Part shown: positions 12,401-23,637 of the stretch, one piece after another
How positions within the stretch are numbered: the stretch's first letter is position 1
Layout of the letters: the number at the start of each line of letters is the position of its first letter
Source of the DNA: [Phialemoniopsis] sp. UDSM-2020
Lineage: Eukaryota; Ascomycota; Sordariomycetes; Thyridiales; Thyridiaceae
Assembly: GCA_018873225.1 (NCBI GenBank)
Contig: JAEILZ010000002.1
Location: 4,712,001-4,776,000 of the forward strand
Reading direction: 5' to 3'
DNA: 64,000 nt
The notes under the pieces: model-generated
The model's database searches: none
What the model was told of the DNA's origin: nothing
Seen by the model: only the letters and a program-made list of their open reading frames with translations
Translations under genes and position numbers: made by a program

Positions 12401-12956
12401 TATTCTGCGGCATAATTTTCCATAATAAATGTACAGCTCAGGCCTCCGCATCGTCAGGAGCGTTGACACCGACGACGCGTGTGTTTACCCTCACGATAAA
12501 AGTCCTGGCACGCTGGCAAGACTATGTCTTTCTTTGAATAAGCACTGGCACTGATGATTCATCTGAACTTCAGTTCATGTTGGCTTCCACATCGTTGCCA
12601 GAGGCAGTGCGAATAGACGGACAAAACGTATCGCAGGTGGAAAAAGCATAAAAGTACATTTCTTTGTCCTGTGCCCTCCCCATGGGCATATAGATGTATT
12701 TGCCTGGTTGCCCTCTCCTTTCCTTGCTCTTTCTAACATTTGATCTAGTTGTTAAATATAGCATCGTTTGCTATGGTGCCAATGTCAGGCCCAGTAACGA
12801 AGTTTGCTCTTTGTTCTCCCACAAGTTGCCCACCCATTGCCCATCGTTCTCCTATCCTTTGTGCATCCTTTGTGCGCCCTCAACACCATGATCTTGATGA
12901 CCTCACAGAAAAGTAAGTAGCGTGGAGGCATGGGTTCGCTGGCCGTGCCAATGGGG
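9456..12956. other. Intergenic region between divergent genes
   Basis: Shared upstream region of the opy2-type gene (-) and the FTA2-like gene (+). About 9.85-10.17 kb is strongly purine-rich on the plus strand, so CT-rich on the opy2 sense strand, as in long fungal leaders. The open frames there are low-complexity Ser/Pro/Leu artefacts. I see nothing gene-like between 10.6 and 12.9 kb. Confidence 0.6.
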
Positions 12957-12963
12957 TATATAA
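12957..12963 (+). promoter_or_regulatory. TATA box of the FTA2-like gene
   Basis: TATATAA within GGGGTATATAAGG, 138 bp upstream of the ATG at 13101. A CT- and A-rich leader follows. Position and sequence fit a core promoter element. Confidence 0.55.
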
Positions 12964-13100
12964 GGTCCGTACGACTGCCTCTTTCAGTTGTTTGGTATTT
13001 GTCTCCATATACAATCTTTCCAGGCATCATCTCCGTCCTCTCCCCTTACACAAACATCTGAAACCAAAACAAACAATCTCCCCAACTTCGTTCTCGGACC

Positions 13101-15033
13101 ATGTATCCAGACTGGACCACGTCCGCAGCCGATTTGGGACCGTTGCCCAAATGTGAGGGGCCTAAGCTTAAGCCATTCGACTTCAAAGGCCCCCAAAACA
13201 TTGAATTCATTCAAGAGCTAGGCGAAGGTGCGCATTCTCGCGTCTTCAAGGTCAAGATTGATGATGATATCTACGCGCTCAAACTCGTATGTGTTCCCCT
13301 GCCCTGCTGCGCTCAAGAGAAAAGAACCGACTCGACTGACCGGCTCGTTCCACTTCCACATACACAGTTCAAGCTTACCCCTGAAGCCCAGTGGGTAATT
13401 GTGCCCGAGGTCCTGCCCACTGAGAACTATGCCCCAATCGGCAGAGAGGCCTGGAATGCCTTCTACAACTACGTCGAACCCTTCAGCGCCGAGTGCCGCG
13501 CTTTTGGCCGCCTGCAAGAATCGGGCCGCGAAGACCTCGCCGTCAAGTGCTTCGGCTACATCCTGCTAGACGCCAAGCACGAACAGATCGTCAAGAAAAG
13601 GTTCGACCTGGACAGCCCCGAAATGGATCTCCGCGGACGTAGTATCACCACATTGCGCGCCGTTCCTGAGAGGTAGCCCGACTCCGCCACTCCGCGGCAT
13701 CCTTAAGGCCTTTGGCCCAACGGACGTCCCACTTCGTCAGCGTGACTGCATCAGATACTTTAACGACATCGTGCAGCTGCACCAGCTTGGGGTCATGTGT
13801 CTCGACGTCGGCCACAGACAGCTTGTAGGCGGCAAGCATTCCGACTTCACCATGGCTGTCACGACGCCGCATTTCGCGGTCAATCCCGAGATGAATCCAG
13901 CCATCGATCCTGCGTTGCTACCCCAGATGGAGCGCCGCGTATTCCGATACGTAGACAACGACTGCTGCTCAGTCAACAGAATGATTCTCAAGTGGAACTA
14001 CGAGAACTGGAGCGTTCCCAAGAGCAGGCTGTCCCTTCTTCAACTGCCTAATCAGTACATGAACGAGCAGACGGGCTACTTTTCAGACCGTGACCAGCGG
14101 GCCAGTTACTATTTGCGAAAGACCCCGCGCCGGCAGCAACTGTGGATGTTCGTCGACCCAAGGACGTATGACTGGCAAAGAGGTCACGAGAATCGGATGG
14201 CGCTGAAGGGCCGAAGGCCTACAGGCGTTGGGTTCGGCCGGGGACGACCTAGGGCGGGCGGCAACTCCACAGCTCGCACCCCAGGGCTCAATTCCAGGGC
14301 CAAGCCAGACAGATGGTATCTAGACTTGGACTTGAACGAGATGCCCGAAGACGACTCCCAGTGGAAGGTCGCCTGGGAGTACCGAGACCGCCACTTCTTT
14401 CCCATTGCGCCGGGTCGATATGACCGACACCTCCTGGAGCTGAGACAGAAGGATCAGGAGGAATACGATCGGAAAGAGAAAGAGGAAAAGCCATACCGAG
14501 GTTTCCGAGATCAAGAAGCGCGGCTTCGGGAACAGATTCGTCGTTTAATAGTGGACGTGGGTCTGGAAGATGAGGTGAACAGAACCCCAGAGGAGCGAGC
14601 CCGGGCCCAGGAAGCACATCTACGTGAAGTGTCTCGTAATTTCTGGGCCGAGGAACGAAAGATCCCCAACGAGGCACCTGAGAAACGTGCCACGGGAAGG
14701 CGATTTGTACAATTCGTTGGGGAGCAAACATGCCGGAACATACAGTTTAGCCTGTTCTACTGGGAGTTAAAAGTCGGTGTACTAGAAGCCGCAAGAGAGA
14801 CGAGCGAACAAAATGAGCTGGTACCGGGCGAGGGGTTCCGGGGTTGGTTCGAACAGTATTGGCGAGAGTGGTGGGCTGAGGAGCTGAAGACTCACAGGCT
14901 CGACGAGCCACCTGGTGCGAATTTTTTCGCCTGGTTCCGCAATCCCTTAACGAGCTCTACGTCCTGGAGAAGCAGGCTCGGAATTCAGAGGCCCAAGAAG
15001 AGGAGGTCGGTGCCTAGGTGTAGATATTATTAG
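13101..15033 (+). CDS. FTA2-like (Sim4 kinetochore family) protein with an apparent frameshift
   Basis: Member of the fungal family annotated as kinetochore Sim4 complex subunit FTA2, a protein-kinase-like fold that is often multicopy in filamentous fungi. Exon 1 is 13101-13286 and an 81-nt intron ends at 13367. The first frame has the family opening GPKLKPFDFKGPQNIEFI, a glycine-rich GEGAHSRVFKV loop, YALKL, and AECRAFGRLQESGREDLAVK. It stops at TAG 13674-13676. The family continues without a gap in the +1 frame (PLRGILKAFG, then QLGVMCLDVGHRQLVGGK, FAVNPEMNP and FVDPRTYDW) and runs to 15033. An intron at 13673-13754 (weak donor GTAGCC) would restore the frame but delete the conserved PLRGILKAFG segment. 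A real or sequencing indel near 13640-13676 is therefore more likely. After FVDPRTYDW comes an unusual charged extension of about 290 residues. The biochemical role of this copy is unknown. Confidence 0.75.
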
Positions 15034-17537
15034 ACGCAACCATTCTTTCTCATCGCTTCAAAGAGCGGTTCAGTTTGTCGGTCGGAAACCCGATGCACTC
15101 AAAGCTTTGCTGCAAGAAAGAATCGTGACTGAAACACTCTACTATGAATACCTCGGCAATTAGGGCCGACTACATGAGCACGACTACCTCAGTACTTTCA
15201 TGTACACCGTAAAGAGTTGGTAAAGGGTTACGTGGATGTGGAGGTGGGGGGGGGGGGCGCCTTATCGGTAGTTGAGTTGCAGCGATGCAGCTCAGAGCCG
15301 CAATGGGCAGCTTTTAGAAAGATCCAAACATCGATAAGCGGCTGGCGGAAGTAATGAGATTTTATGGCTAGCTGCTGCAAAGTTCGTAGGCTGACGGCCC
15401 CTTCCAAGGTGTCATTTTGGAGTTGGAGAAATAATCACACGTTCAATGTGTTGTTCGAGTACTTATATGTACGGAATAGGTAGGTTCGAGGGCTCACGGG
15501 ATCGCAGTGCTATGTATTGCTTCATCTACAAAATGACTTAACAAGTAACAGTGCTGTTCGAGAATAGAGAAGTCGCCGCGATACCACAATTGGCCCTTCT
15601 GTGAGATATCTGAAGTATCAATCTTGACATCAGCTACTTAAGTACCTAGTATTGAGCAAGATCGCTCTTCGTGGCCCCAGCAGAGTCTGAATTGCGTAGT
15701 ACGTGTGCATCGGGTAGACTTTGATATCCTGTCTTTTGCTTTTCAACTTTTCTTCTCATTACGTGCTCCGTGACGACGTTTGAAACGTAACGTCGGCTTC
15801 GTCCCTTGAGGCATCCGTTCTTCAAGTCGAAAAGAGCACCCTGAAATGTTGTTGCACTGCCGCACCAGCGGGTCCCACTAGTCGGAGGCGAGCAGCTTAT
15901 GTCTCTGGACGGCCAACCGTCGCGCTTAGTAGCCGGAATGAGGACCCACAGGACAACTAAAGGTGCTATTTTTATCCACACGTCCCTGAAAATCCCCTTC
16001 GGACTCAACCGAAGGCGAAACCAACGCGTGCAGTTCCTTCTGAGCAGAAAAGAAAATTCTGCTTGTGCGAGAGAATGCGACAGCCACACGGGAGGGAAAG
16101 AAAATGATGGGATTGCACAGCATGGCTGCGAGCACTAGGGATCCAATAAGCTGACAGGATGCACCGCTGCAGGATCCGGCGCTGGGTTTGCCTGGTGTTT
16201 CTGAGTGAGACGCCGGAGACGGGAAGCATGGGCATCGGCCACGCACTAGCCTGCACGTGTGCCTGAGGAAGCTAACTAAAAATTTACGGGTGTGTCTCGC
16301 CTGGTCCGTGTCTGGGGTCGGTCGGTCGCCTCAGTTCAGTCTGTCTCAGCTGTCAATCAGGGCGGTTCCCGTGCCACGCAAGCATGTGTCCTCGTATTGT
16401 CAGCTGGCAAACCCCCTGAAGAAAAGGAGCGTAAATTATCCCAGCAACCAGAGTGTGCAATGGAATCGAGATCGGCATTCACGCGATTCAGGGTCCAGTG
16501 CCGTTGGGTTTTTTTGCTGTCCGATGAGAAGGAAAATATGGTGCTTAATGGCCTGTTTGGTGGGCCCCAGGAGCTGTTTTCAGGAAACTGTCAGCCATAG
16601 GTGAGGCTGTAATGGAAATTTCACAATCAGCACGAGCTTCAATAATAGCTTCGCTGTCGTCTAGAAGAGACCGATTCTGCCTGTCTTCAAGTCTTGGCAG
16701 AGGGCCTAAGTGGATTATATTCCCCTTGAAAATAGCAGACAGCCCGAGCCATTGTGCGGCTGGACAGACGGCGCAAACAGTTTGGGTAGAAGTGGGAATC
16801 AGTGAAGAGGCTGATTATGGTGTTGGACTGGCAAGCTGGCCATGGTCTGCCTCAGTTAGGTTAGCAGGTCGGACCGTCTCCTGTGACGTAGGAGCTTGTT
16901 TAGGAGTGTTACCTTCTTTTGGGGGTGGGCATGCGCCTCTGCCTTGCTAGGGGGTAGGGAATGCCGACGTCTGGTAGTGAAGCTGCCCGGGCGGGTTCCA
17001 GCAAGTTTTCTGTGCCAGCTTTCCACCATTGCTTCCATTTCGTTGTCATTGCTCTCCGCAACGCGCCGCGAGACACCATTTTTCTCAACGGGCTGTTCGA
17101 GTGGATCAGCCAAGCTAAGCCACCGCCGCACGTCTCTGACATTTTAATCCACTGAATCTCCTTTTCCCCCATCCTGAGATCCAAACAAGATCGTTTGCAT
17201 CCCTCGTTCTCATTATTCTTCAGCATCTCAGCTTTTGGTTTCTTCATCCTTTTTGTGGTGATTTTCCTACGGTCGCTGCTTCAAACGACCACAGCCCAAA
17301 TCTGTTTTGGGGGATTGGTTCGTCTTTGTCCCAGAAAAGCATCCGTCACCAACGGTAGCTTCTTTGTTGGACGGTAGCTCGTTTCATCGGCACTACCACC
17401 CGTCCTCACCAAACACCCATACCTGAACCGATTTTATACTTTTCCCTGTCGCAAACAATCATTCTCAAAACATCGCCGCTCGCTCATCGACTCGATAGCC
17501 ATCACCTCTACTGTTCGAGCAAGCCTCTCTGTGCAAG
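15034..17537. other. Intergenic region and chitin synthase leader
   Basis: No supported gene. There is a 12-base G run at 15246-15257. The last 350 bases before 17538 are CT-rich, consistent with a long promoter and 5' leader for the chitin synthase gene. Short open frames here have no recognisable features. Confidence 0.6.
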
Positions 17538-20425
17538 ATGGCGTACAACAACGGTCGGGGAGGTGACTTTGAGGGTCACAGAATGCAGGACCTCAATCCA
17601 AACGGCCAGGTATGTAACCGCATCCATATCCATCCTCAACAGATTATGAAGGGCGTGCATCCTAACAAACTGGACTACAGTACCACATGCCACCAGGCGA
17701 AGAACATGAAGACGATGCTCAGCGATCTCTGCTCAGCCAGGCTCCGACCGCGTACGACCAAGACCGGCTGGGAGCTCACACGCCCCCTGTTAGACCTGTG
17801 TCCGCCTACAGCTTGACTGAGTCCTACGCTCCAAATGCCCCTACCACTCGCCCGGGAGTTGCCGTCCCAAATGCTCCTTCTCCCTTCCAGAATGAATATG
17901 GCCAATCGACCCACTACGGCAACGACATGCAGGATCCCTCGGGCGGCTTTGGCATGGGCCGCCCTGCCTCCACTGTAGGCGACGTTGATGAGAGCTGGCT
18001 GCAGCGCCAACAGCAACCCGCTGGCGGGTTGAAGCGCTATGCCACTCGCAAGGTCAAGCTTGTCCAGGGCTCCGTTTTGAGCATCGACTACCCCGTCCCC
18101 AGTGCCATTCGCAACGCCGTTCAGCCCAAGTACAGGGATATCGAGGGCAACAACGAGGAGTTCACCAAGATGCGGTACACTGCCGCCACTTGCGACCCCA
18201 ACGACTTCACCCTCAAGAACGGCTACGATTTGCGGCCTCGCATGTATAACAGACACACTGAGCTGCTGATTGCCATTACCTACTACAACGAGGACAAGGT
18301 CTTGCTGTCCCGAACGCTGCACGGCGTCATGCAGAACATCCGGGACATTGTCAACCTGAAGAAGTCTACCTTCTGGAACAAGGGTGGTCCTGCTTGGCAG
18401 AAGATTGTCGTCTGTCTGGTCTTCGACGGTATCGAGAAGACCGACAAGAACGCACTGGACGTTCTCGCCACTATTGGTGTCTACCAGGACGGTGTTGTCA
18501 AGAAGGATGTCGACGGTCAGAAGACGGTCGCGCACATTTTCGAGTACACCAGTCAGCTCTCCGTTACCCCTAACCAGCAGCTGATCCGGCCCATGGACGA
18601 CGGTCCGTCGACCCTGCCTCCCGTCCAGTTCATCTTCTGCGTGAAGCAGGAGAACAGCAAGAAGATCAACTCCCACCGATGGCTGTTCAATGCCTTTGGT
18701 CGTATCCTGAACCCCGAGATCTGCATTCTCCTCGATGCCGGCACCAAGCCCAGCCCCAAGTCGCTTCTTGCCCTGTGGGAGGGCTTCTACAACGACAAGG
18801 ATCTCGGTGGTGCTTGTGGCGAGATTCATGCTATGCTTGGTAAAGGTGGCCGGAAGCTCTTCAACCCTCTGGTCGCAGTTCAGAACTTTGAGTACAAGAT
18901 CTCGAACATCCTGGACAAGCCGCTGGAGAGTGCTTTTGGCTACGTTAGTGTCTTGCCTGGTGCCTTCTCCGCCTACCGATTCCGCGCCATCATGGGCCGA
19001 CCTTTGGAGCAGTACTTCCACGGTGACCACACCCTGTCCAAGATTCTGGGCAAGAAGGGTATCGAGGGCATGAACATCTTCAAGAAGAACATGTTCTTGG
19101 CCGAGGACCGTATTCTTTGCTTCGAGCTCGTGGCCAAGGCTGGTCAGAAGTGGCATCTTTCGTATATCAAGGCTGCCAAGGGCGAGACGGATGTTCCCGA
19201 AGGTGCTGCCGAATTCATCGGTCAGCGTCGTCGCTGGCTCAACGGTTCCTTCGCTGCCAGTATCTACTCGCTTATGCACTTCGGTCGCATGTACAAGAGT
19301 GGACACAACCTGATCCGCATGTTCTTCCTGCACATCCAGCTCTTGTACAACATCGCCAACGTCATCTTCTCTTGGTTCTCTCTGGCTTCCTACTGGCTCA
19401 CTACCTCGGTTATCATGGATCTCGTCGGCAGGCCCTCGGAGCCTGGCCAGACCGAGCGCCATGGCTGGCCCTTTGGCGATACTGTGACCCCGTTCCTCAA
19501 CTCTGTCCTCAAGTACGCTTATCTGGCCTTTGTTATCCTACAGTTCATTCTGGCTCTGGGTAATCGGCCGAAGGGGTCCAAGTACACCTATATCACCTCG
19601 TTCGTCGTCTTTGGCATCATCCAGACCTACATCCTGGTTCTCTCGGGTTATCTGGTGGCTCAGGCCTTTGAGAAGCCTATCGGTGACCAAATCGCGACGG
19701 ATAACGTCTCGGACTTCTTTGGCAGTGTATTTGGTTCCAACGCTGATCCGGCCGGTGTCATTATCTTGGCTCTGTTCACCATCTACGGTCTCTATTTCCT
19801 CGCTTCCTTCCTTTACCTGGACCCGTGGCACATGTTCCACTCGTTCCCCTATTACCTGGTGCTCATGTCAACCTACATCAACATTCTGATGGTCTACGCC
19901 TTCAACAACTGGCACGATGTCTCGTGGGGTACCAAGGGTTCGGACAAGGCCGAGGCGCTGCCCTCTGCTCAAGTCACCAAGGGCGAAAAGGACGAGGCGG
20001 TCGTGGAGGAAATCGACCGGCCGCAAGAGGATATCGACAGCCAGTTTGAGCAGACTGTGCGCCGTGCTCTTGCGCCTTACCACGAGGAGGTCAAGCCGGA
20101 GCCCAAGGATCTCGAGGACTCGTACAAGTCCTTCCGTACATCCCTAGTCGTTTCCTGGCTCTTCTCCAACTGTCTGCTGGCCGTTGTCATCACCAGCGAT
20201 AACTTCAACACCTTTGGCATGGGCGTAAGTGCAACTCTTCTATCTCCTATTATCTGTGCGACGAATCCGCTGACAGTCTCCGTTTAGTCCAATGCTTCAA
20301 AGCGCCAGGCCTGGTTCTTCAAGTTCCTCCTCTTCGCCACCGCCTTCCTGTCCCTCATCCGTTTCATCGGCTTCCTGTGGTTCCTGGGTAAGACCGGCAT
20401 CATGTGCTGCATTTCCCGGAGATAA
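17538..20425 (+). CDS. chs1: Class III chitin synthase
   Basis: Polymerises UDP-GlcNAc into chitin at the plasma membrane of growing hyphae. Three exons (17538-17609, 17681-20224 and 20288-20425) with a 71-nt intron (branch site CCTAAC) and a 63-nt intron encode 917 residues, the length I recall for Neurospora CHS-1. Residues 1 to about 130 form a Gly/Pro/Gln-rich tail of the type [13 protein letters not shown]. The chitin synthase N-terminal domain ([15 protein letters not shown]) and the GT2 catalytic domain follow, with [25 protein letters not shown] at 499-501 and the signature QRRRW at 539-543. Several membrane helices follow from about residue 570, and the C-terminus is [13 protein letters not shown]. 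No myosin or cytochrome-b5 domain is present, which excludes classes IV, V and VII. The tail and end fit class III (chsB/CHS1 type). The frame is intact. Confidence 0.95.
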
Positions 20426-21522
20426 GCGGGAGAGAGGTATTGGAGGTGCAGGCGGTGCTGCTCACGAAGCCACGAAACATTTGTTGTTGATTTGGCGAGC
20501 GTATTCCACAGAGATCTGCGATTCTTTGTCTAATGTTTCTACTCTTTGAAATCTTTGTATAAAAAGCACCATACTGAGCTCTGCAAAACTGGAAGAAGGA
20601 AGAAGGGAGCAACAAGTATCCCAGAGATGATACTGAATCACTAGTTGGGAGGGCATTGGCTCGGGCGTTTTATGACTCTTTTCTTCTCGTCTATTCGAAG
20701 AATTAGCACATATAATAATCTGGAAGACTCTCTCAGAAATGCGTGTGTGGATGTTGCAAGGCATTCGTGATACTGTGTAAAATTGACACCATGCATGTGG
20801 TGACTGTAGGTACATGCGATGACATGGCGCCATCCTCAGTGTGTGGCAGTACTTTTTATTCTTCTTCTGGGTGGTCTCGTAAAAACCAAGCGTCATCCTT
20901 GACTCAGCATTGAATTCGTTTCGTGCCAGACGGACGGCGGTGGCTTGCCTGGTAAGGGTGGTGTTCTGGGTGGGCGGTGCGTGGGTGGCGCCGCCGCTGG
21001 AAAACTCGGCCGCACCGCACCGCCGGTGGTGCCTGATTTTTGGGCTGCGCTACGTAAATGTAGACCAGCGACTTTCTTTGCCCCGCGGTTTCCTTTCCGC
21101 CCCCCATCCAGGTTCGAGATCAACCACGTCTGTCAATAATCGTCACGTTCACCCTCACCTCTCCCTCCCCTCGAGGCGCGCTTGCTCCGTTTCTCTCTTC
21201 TTGTGTGTGTGCGTGTTTGCACTTATATAGGCGCGCGTCTCGTCGTCCTTCCCTCTCTTCCTCACGTCACCCTCTTATGACTGGGCTCTGTCGATTATAG
21301 ACTTGTTCTCGAACTTTCTCCTTGGGGTCACTCGATAGATTACCTTTCAACGGTTTCGACGGCAGATAACACCGATCTTTTCACTCGGCTATCTTGAGAA
21401 CCGACATTCTTGTTTCTTCACAAGACAAGCTTCTTCAAACGCCATTGCGAGATTCTACCCAAACGACCGACATTGCCACGAAGTCTACAACTGGTATCTG
21501 TCGGAGGGCAAACCGGGTCAAG
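20426..21522. other. Intergenic region, chs1 3' end and ubc12 promoter
   Basis: No gene was detected. AT-richer sequence after the chitin synthase stop gives way to a CT-rich leader from about 21130 to 21500, upstream of ubc12. Confidence 0.6.
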
Positions 21523-22394
21523 ATGTTGAAGATTTGGTCTATGGTAAGCACGCCATGATACTGAGCGTGCGGTCAGGCGGCGGGCATTCAGACGCAGGAG
21601 CTGACTTGGTGTTCTTTCACCCGTATTGCAGAAGAAGGAGCAGCAGAAGGCTGAGAATGCCGAGGGCGCTGCTGGCGGCAAGAAGAAGAAGGTCACGGCG
21701 GCGCAGCTGCGCGTACAGAAAGGTATGCCCCCACGAACTCCTCTGCATTCGACGGGGTAGTGCAGAGATGGATGCTTTCCAGAAGTGATCATCCTTCCTC
21801 TGCTCTCACATCTTGTCCAAGCAAGCACGCGACCACGGCCCACTGACTATTCACTTTTACCTCCAGATCTCTCGGAGTTGTCACTAGGCTCGACGATGAA
21901 GACGGAGTTCCCGGACCCCGACGACATCCTCAACTTCAAGCTGATCATCGAGCCGGACGAGGGCATGTACCGCGGTGGGCGCTTCGTGTTCAGCTTTAAA
22001 ATCAACCAGAACTTCCCACACGAGCCGCCCAAGGTGGAGTGCACGCAAAAGATCTACCATCCCAACATCGACCTACAGGGCAAGGTGTGCCTGAACATCC
22101 TGCGCGAGGACTGGAAGCCGGTGCTGAACCTGAACGCGGTGATTGTGGGCCTACAGGTACGACATTCGCCCGCTCATATACCAAGTGAACCATAGACAAG
22201 GTGGCCGGTAGCATGCTGACTTTTGACAACTACGTGCGCAGTTCCTCTTTCTCGAGCCGAACGCGTCGGATCCGCTCAACAAGGAGGCCGCGGAGGATTT
22301 GCGAGAGAACCGCGAGGCGTTCAAGCGGCACGTGCGGTCGTCGATGGCCGGCGGCTCGGTCCGGGGCAACACGTACGAGCGGACACTTATCTAG
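21523..22394 (+). CDS. ubc12: NEDD8-conjugating enzyme E2 (Ubc12)
   Basis: Accepts NEDD8/Rub1 from its E1 and transfers it to cullins, activating SCF-type ubiquitin ligases. Four exons (21523-21543, 21632-21722, 21867-22156 and 22242-22394) with introns of 88, 144 and 85 nt encode 184 residues. The first exon is only seven codons (MLKIWSM). A Lys-rich N-terminal extension ([30 protein letters not shown]) is typical of Ubc12 and contacts the NEDD8 E1. The E2 fold has [16 protein letters not shown], the HPN motif in [15 protein letters not shown] with catalytic Cys at about 112, and [18 protein letters not shown]. The last exon supplies [20 protein letters not shown], as in known Ubc12 proteins. 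All joins keep the frame. Confidence 0.94.
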
Positions 22395-23637
22395 ACCCGT
22401 GGAGGCGAGGTGGATGTCTATATTGGAGAAACCGACTTGCCACAAGCGGAAGGGGAAGCGGGGAGGTTGGGCCGAGATAGTGGTGCTTTCTATATGAAGC
22501 GGTTGTTGGGGTTTCGGGTCGCGTCTTAGACTTGAGAGCATTTTGTGGCGTTTATATCCTATCCTTTGAATGCATTATGAGATTACAGATCTTGCAATTA
22601 CAGGAGTGTCTGCTAAGGCCTCATGGTGACTCATTGTTCAGAGAGAGGGTATGAGGGATGAAGGCAAAGCTGTTGACGACACCGAAGAGCAAGCGTGATA
22701 TGTGGGGGAGCGGTATCGCCAGCAGGTGTTAGTCGGCCTGGATATCTCGTGGTCACACAAAGACATTCAGCTCGTGCGTCAGTCTATTCATGCTTCAATG
22801 GGTACTAGAAGCGGTGTTGCTGTCGATTTACCTGGATGCCATTTCACGAGCGTTAGTCCAAGAGCTAGGCCTACTTGTCATGAGTAACGCACCTATCAAA
22901 TGTCATTGAACATGACCAGATGTCCCTCCTCGCACTCGTCTCCTCCCTATGCCGAGTCTACAAGTGCGAGCTCGGCTTGTGACGGTGAAGTCTTGCTGGG
23001 TTGTACTCCGTAGTTGACTTGAAATCGAATAGTATGGAGTTTGAGTACCGAGTACTTCCAAACTGCCGGGCCCAGAAAGCGTGAGCAAGGTACCAAGCAC
23101 CCTCTTCCCCAGGAATTGATCTAGATCTGTTGGAATTGGATTTGTGGTGGGGTTGGTGCGAGATAGTTGAGCTGTGTGCCCTGTGCGCTGCTGCAAGCCC
23201 TTTGAGTGCCCCCGAAGTCGGTGAAGCGTCTGCGGCACTCCAGGGGACCCTGCACCCACCACGCGGCCACGTTTGGCGAGCTCCCAGAGGCTCTGATAGG
23301 TAGCCTTTACCGTGGTAAAAAGCCATGAAAGGTGAGAAAAAGGTGGGGCCCAGGCTCCGGAGTCGCTCTAGTCTCCCCGAAAGGGCTGCAGCTCACCCAG
23401 CACCTGGGGCAACCCCCCCTCAAGCTAGCAGCACAGGCCAGGGTAGGTCCCCCAAGTCAATTCCTACAATTTCTGTGTAGCTTTTTTTCTCGCTCCGCTT
23501 CGGAAGAAGGAAAAAAATAGAGTCATAAAATCTGCCATCCCATATAACCTCTCTCTTCCCCTTCCTACTTACAACCCATCTCCCAATCTCCACTCTGTTC
23601 ATCCTGTTCACCAGCTTTCCCCATCTTCCTTCAGACC
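22395..23637. other. Intergenic region, upstream of ketol-acid reductoisomerase
   Basis: No gene was detected. A TGACTCA heptamer (Gcn4/CPC1-type site) is at 22627-22633, about 1 kb before the ATG. A pyrimidine-rich leader lies at about 23540-23637. The open frames here are not supported. Confidence 0.55.

Noticed and set aside
17675..19462. 595-codon open frame on the minus strand inside the chitin synthase gene
   Set aside because: It lies exactly antisense to a highly conserved exon. The C/G-ending codon bias of the sense gene removes stops in this antisense phase, and the product has no recognisable fold.
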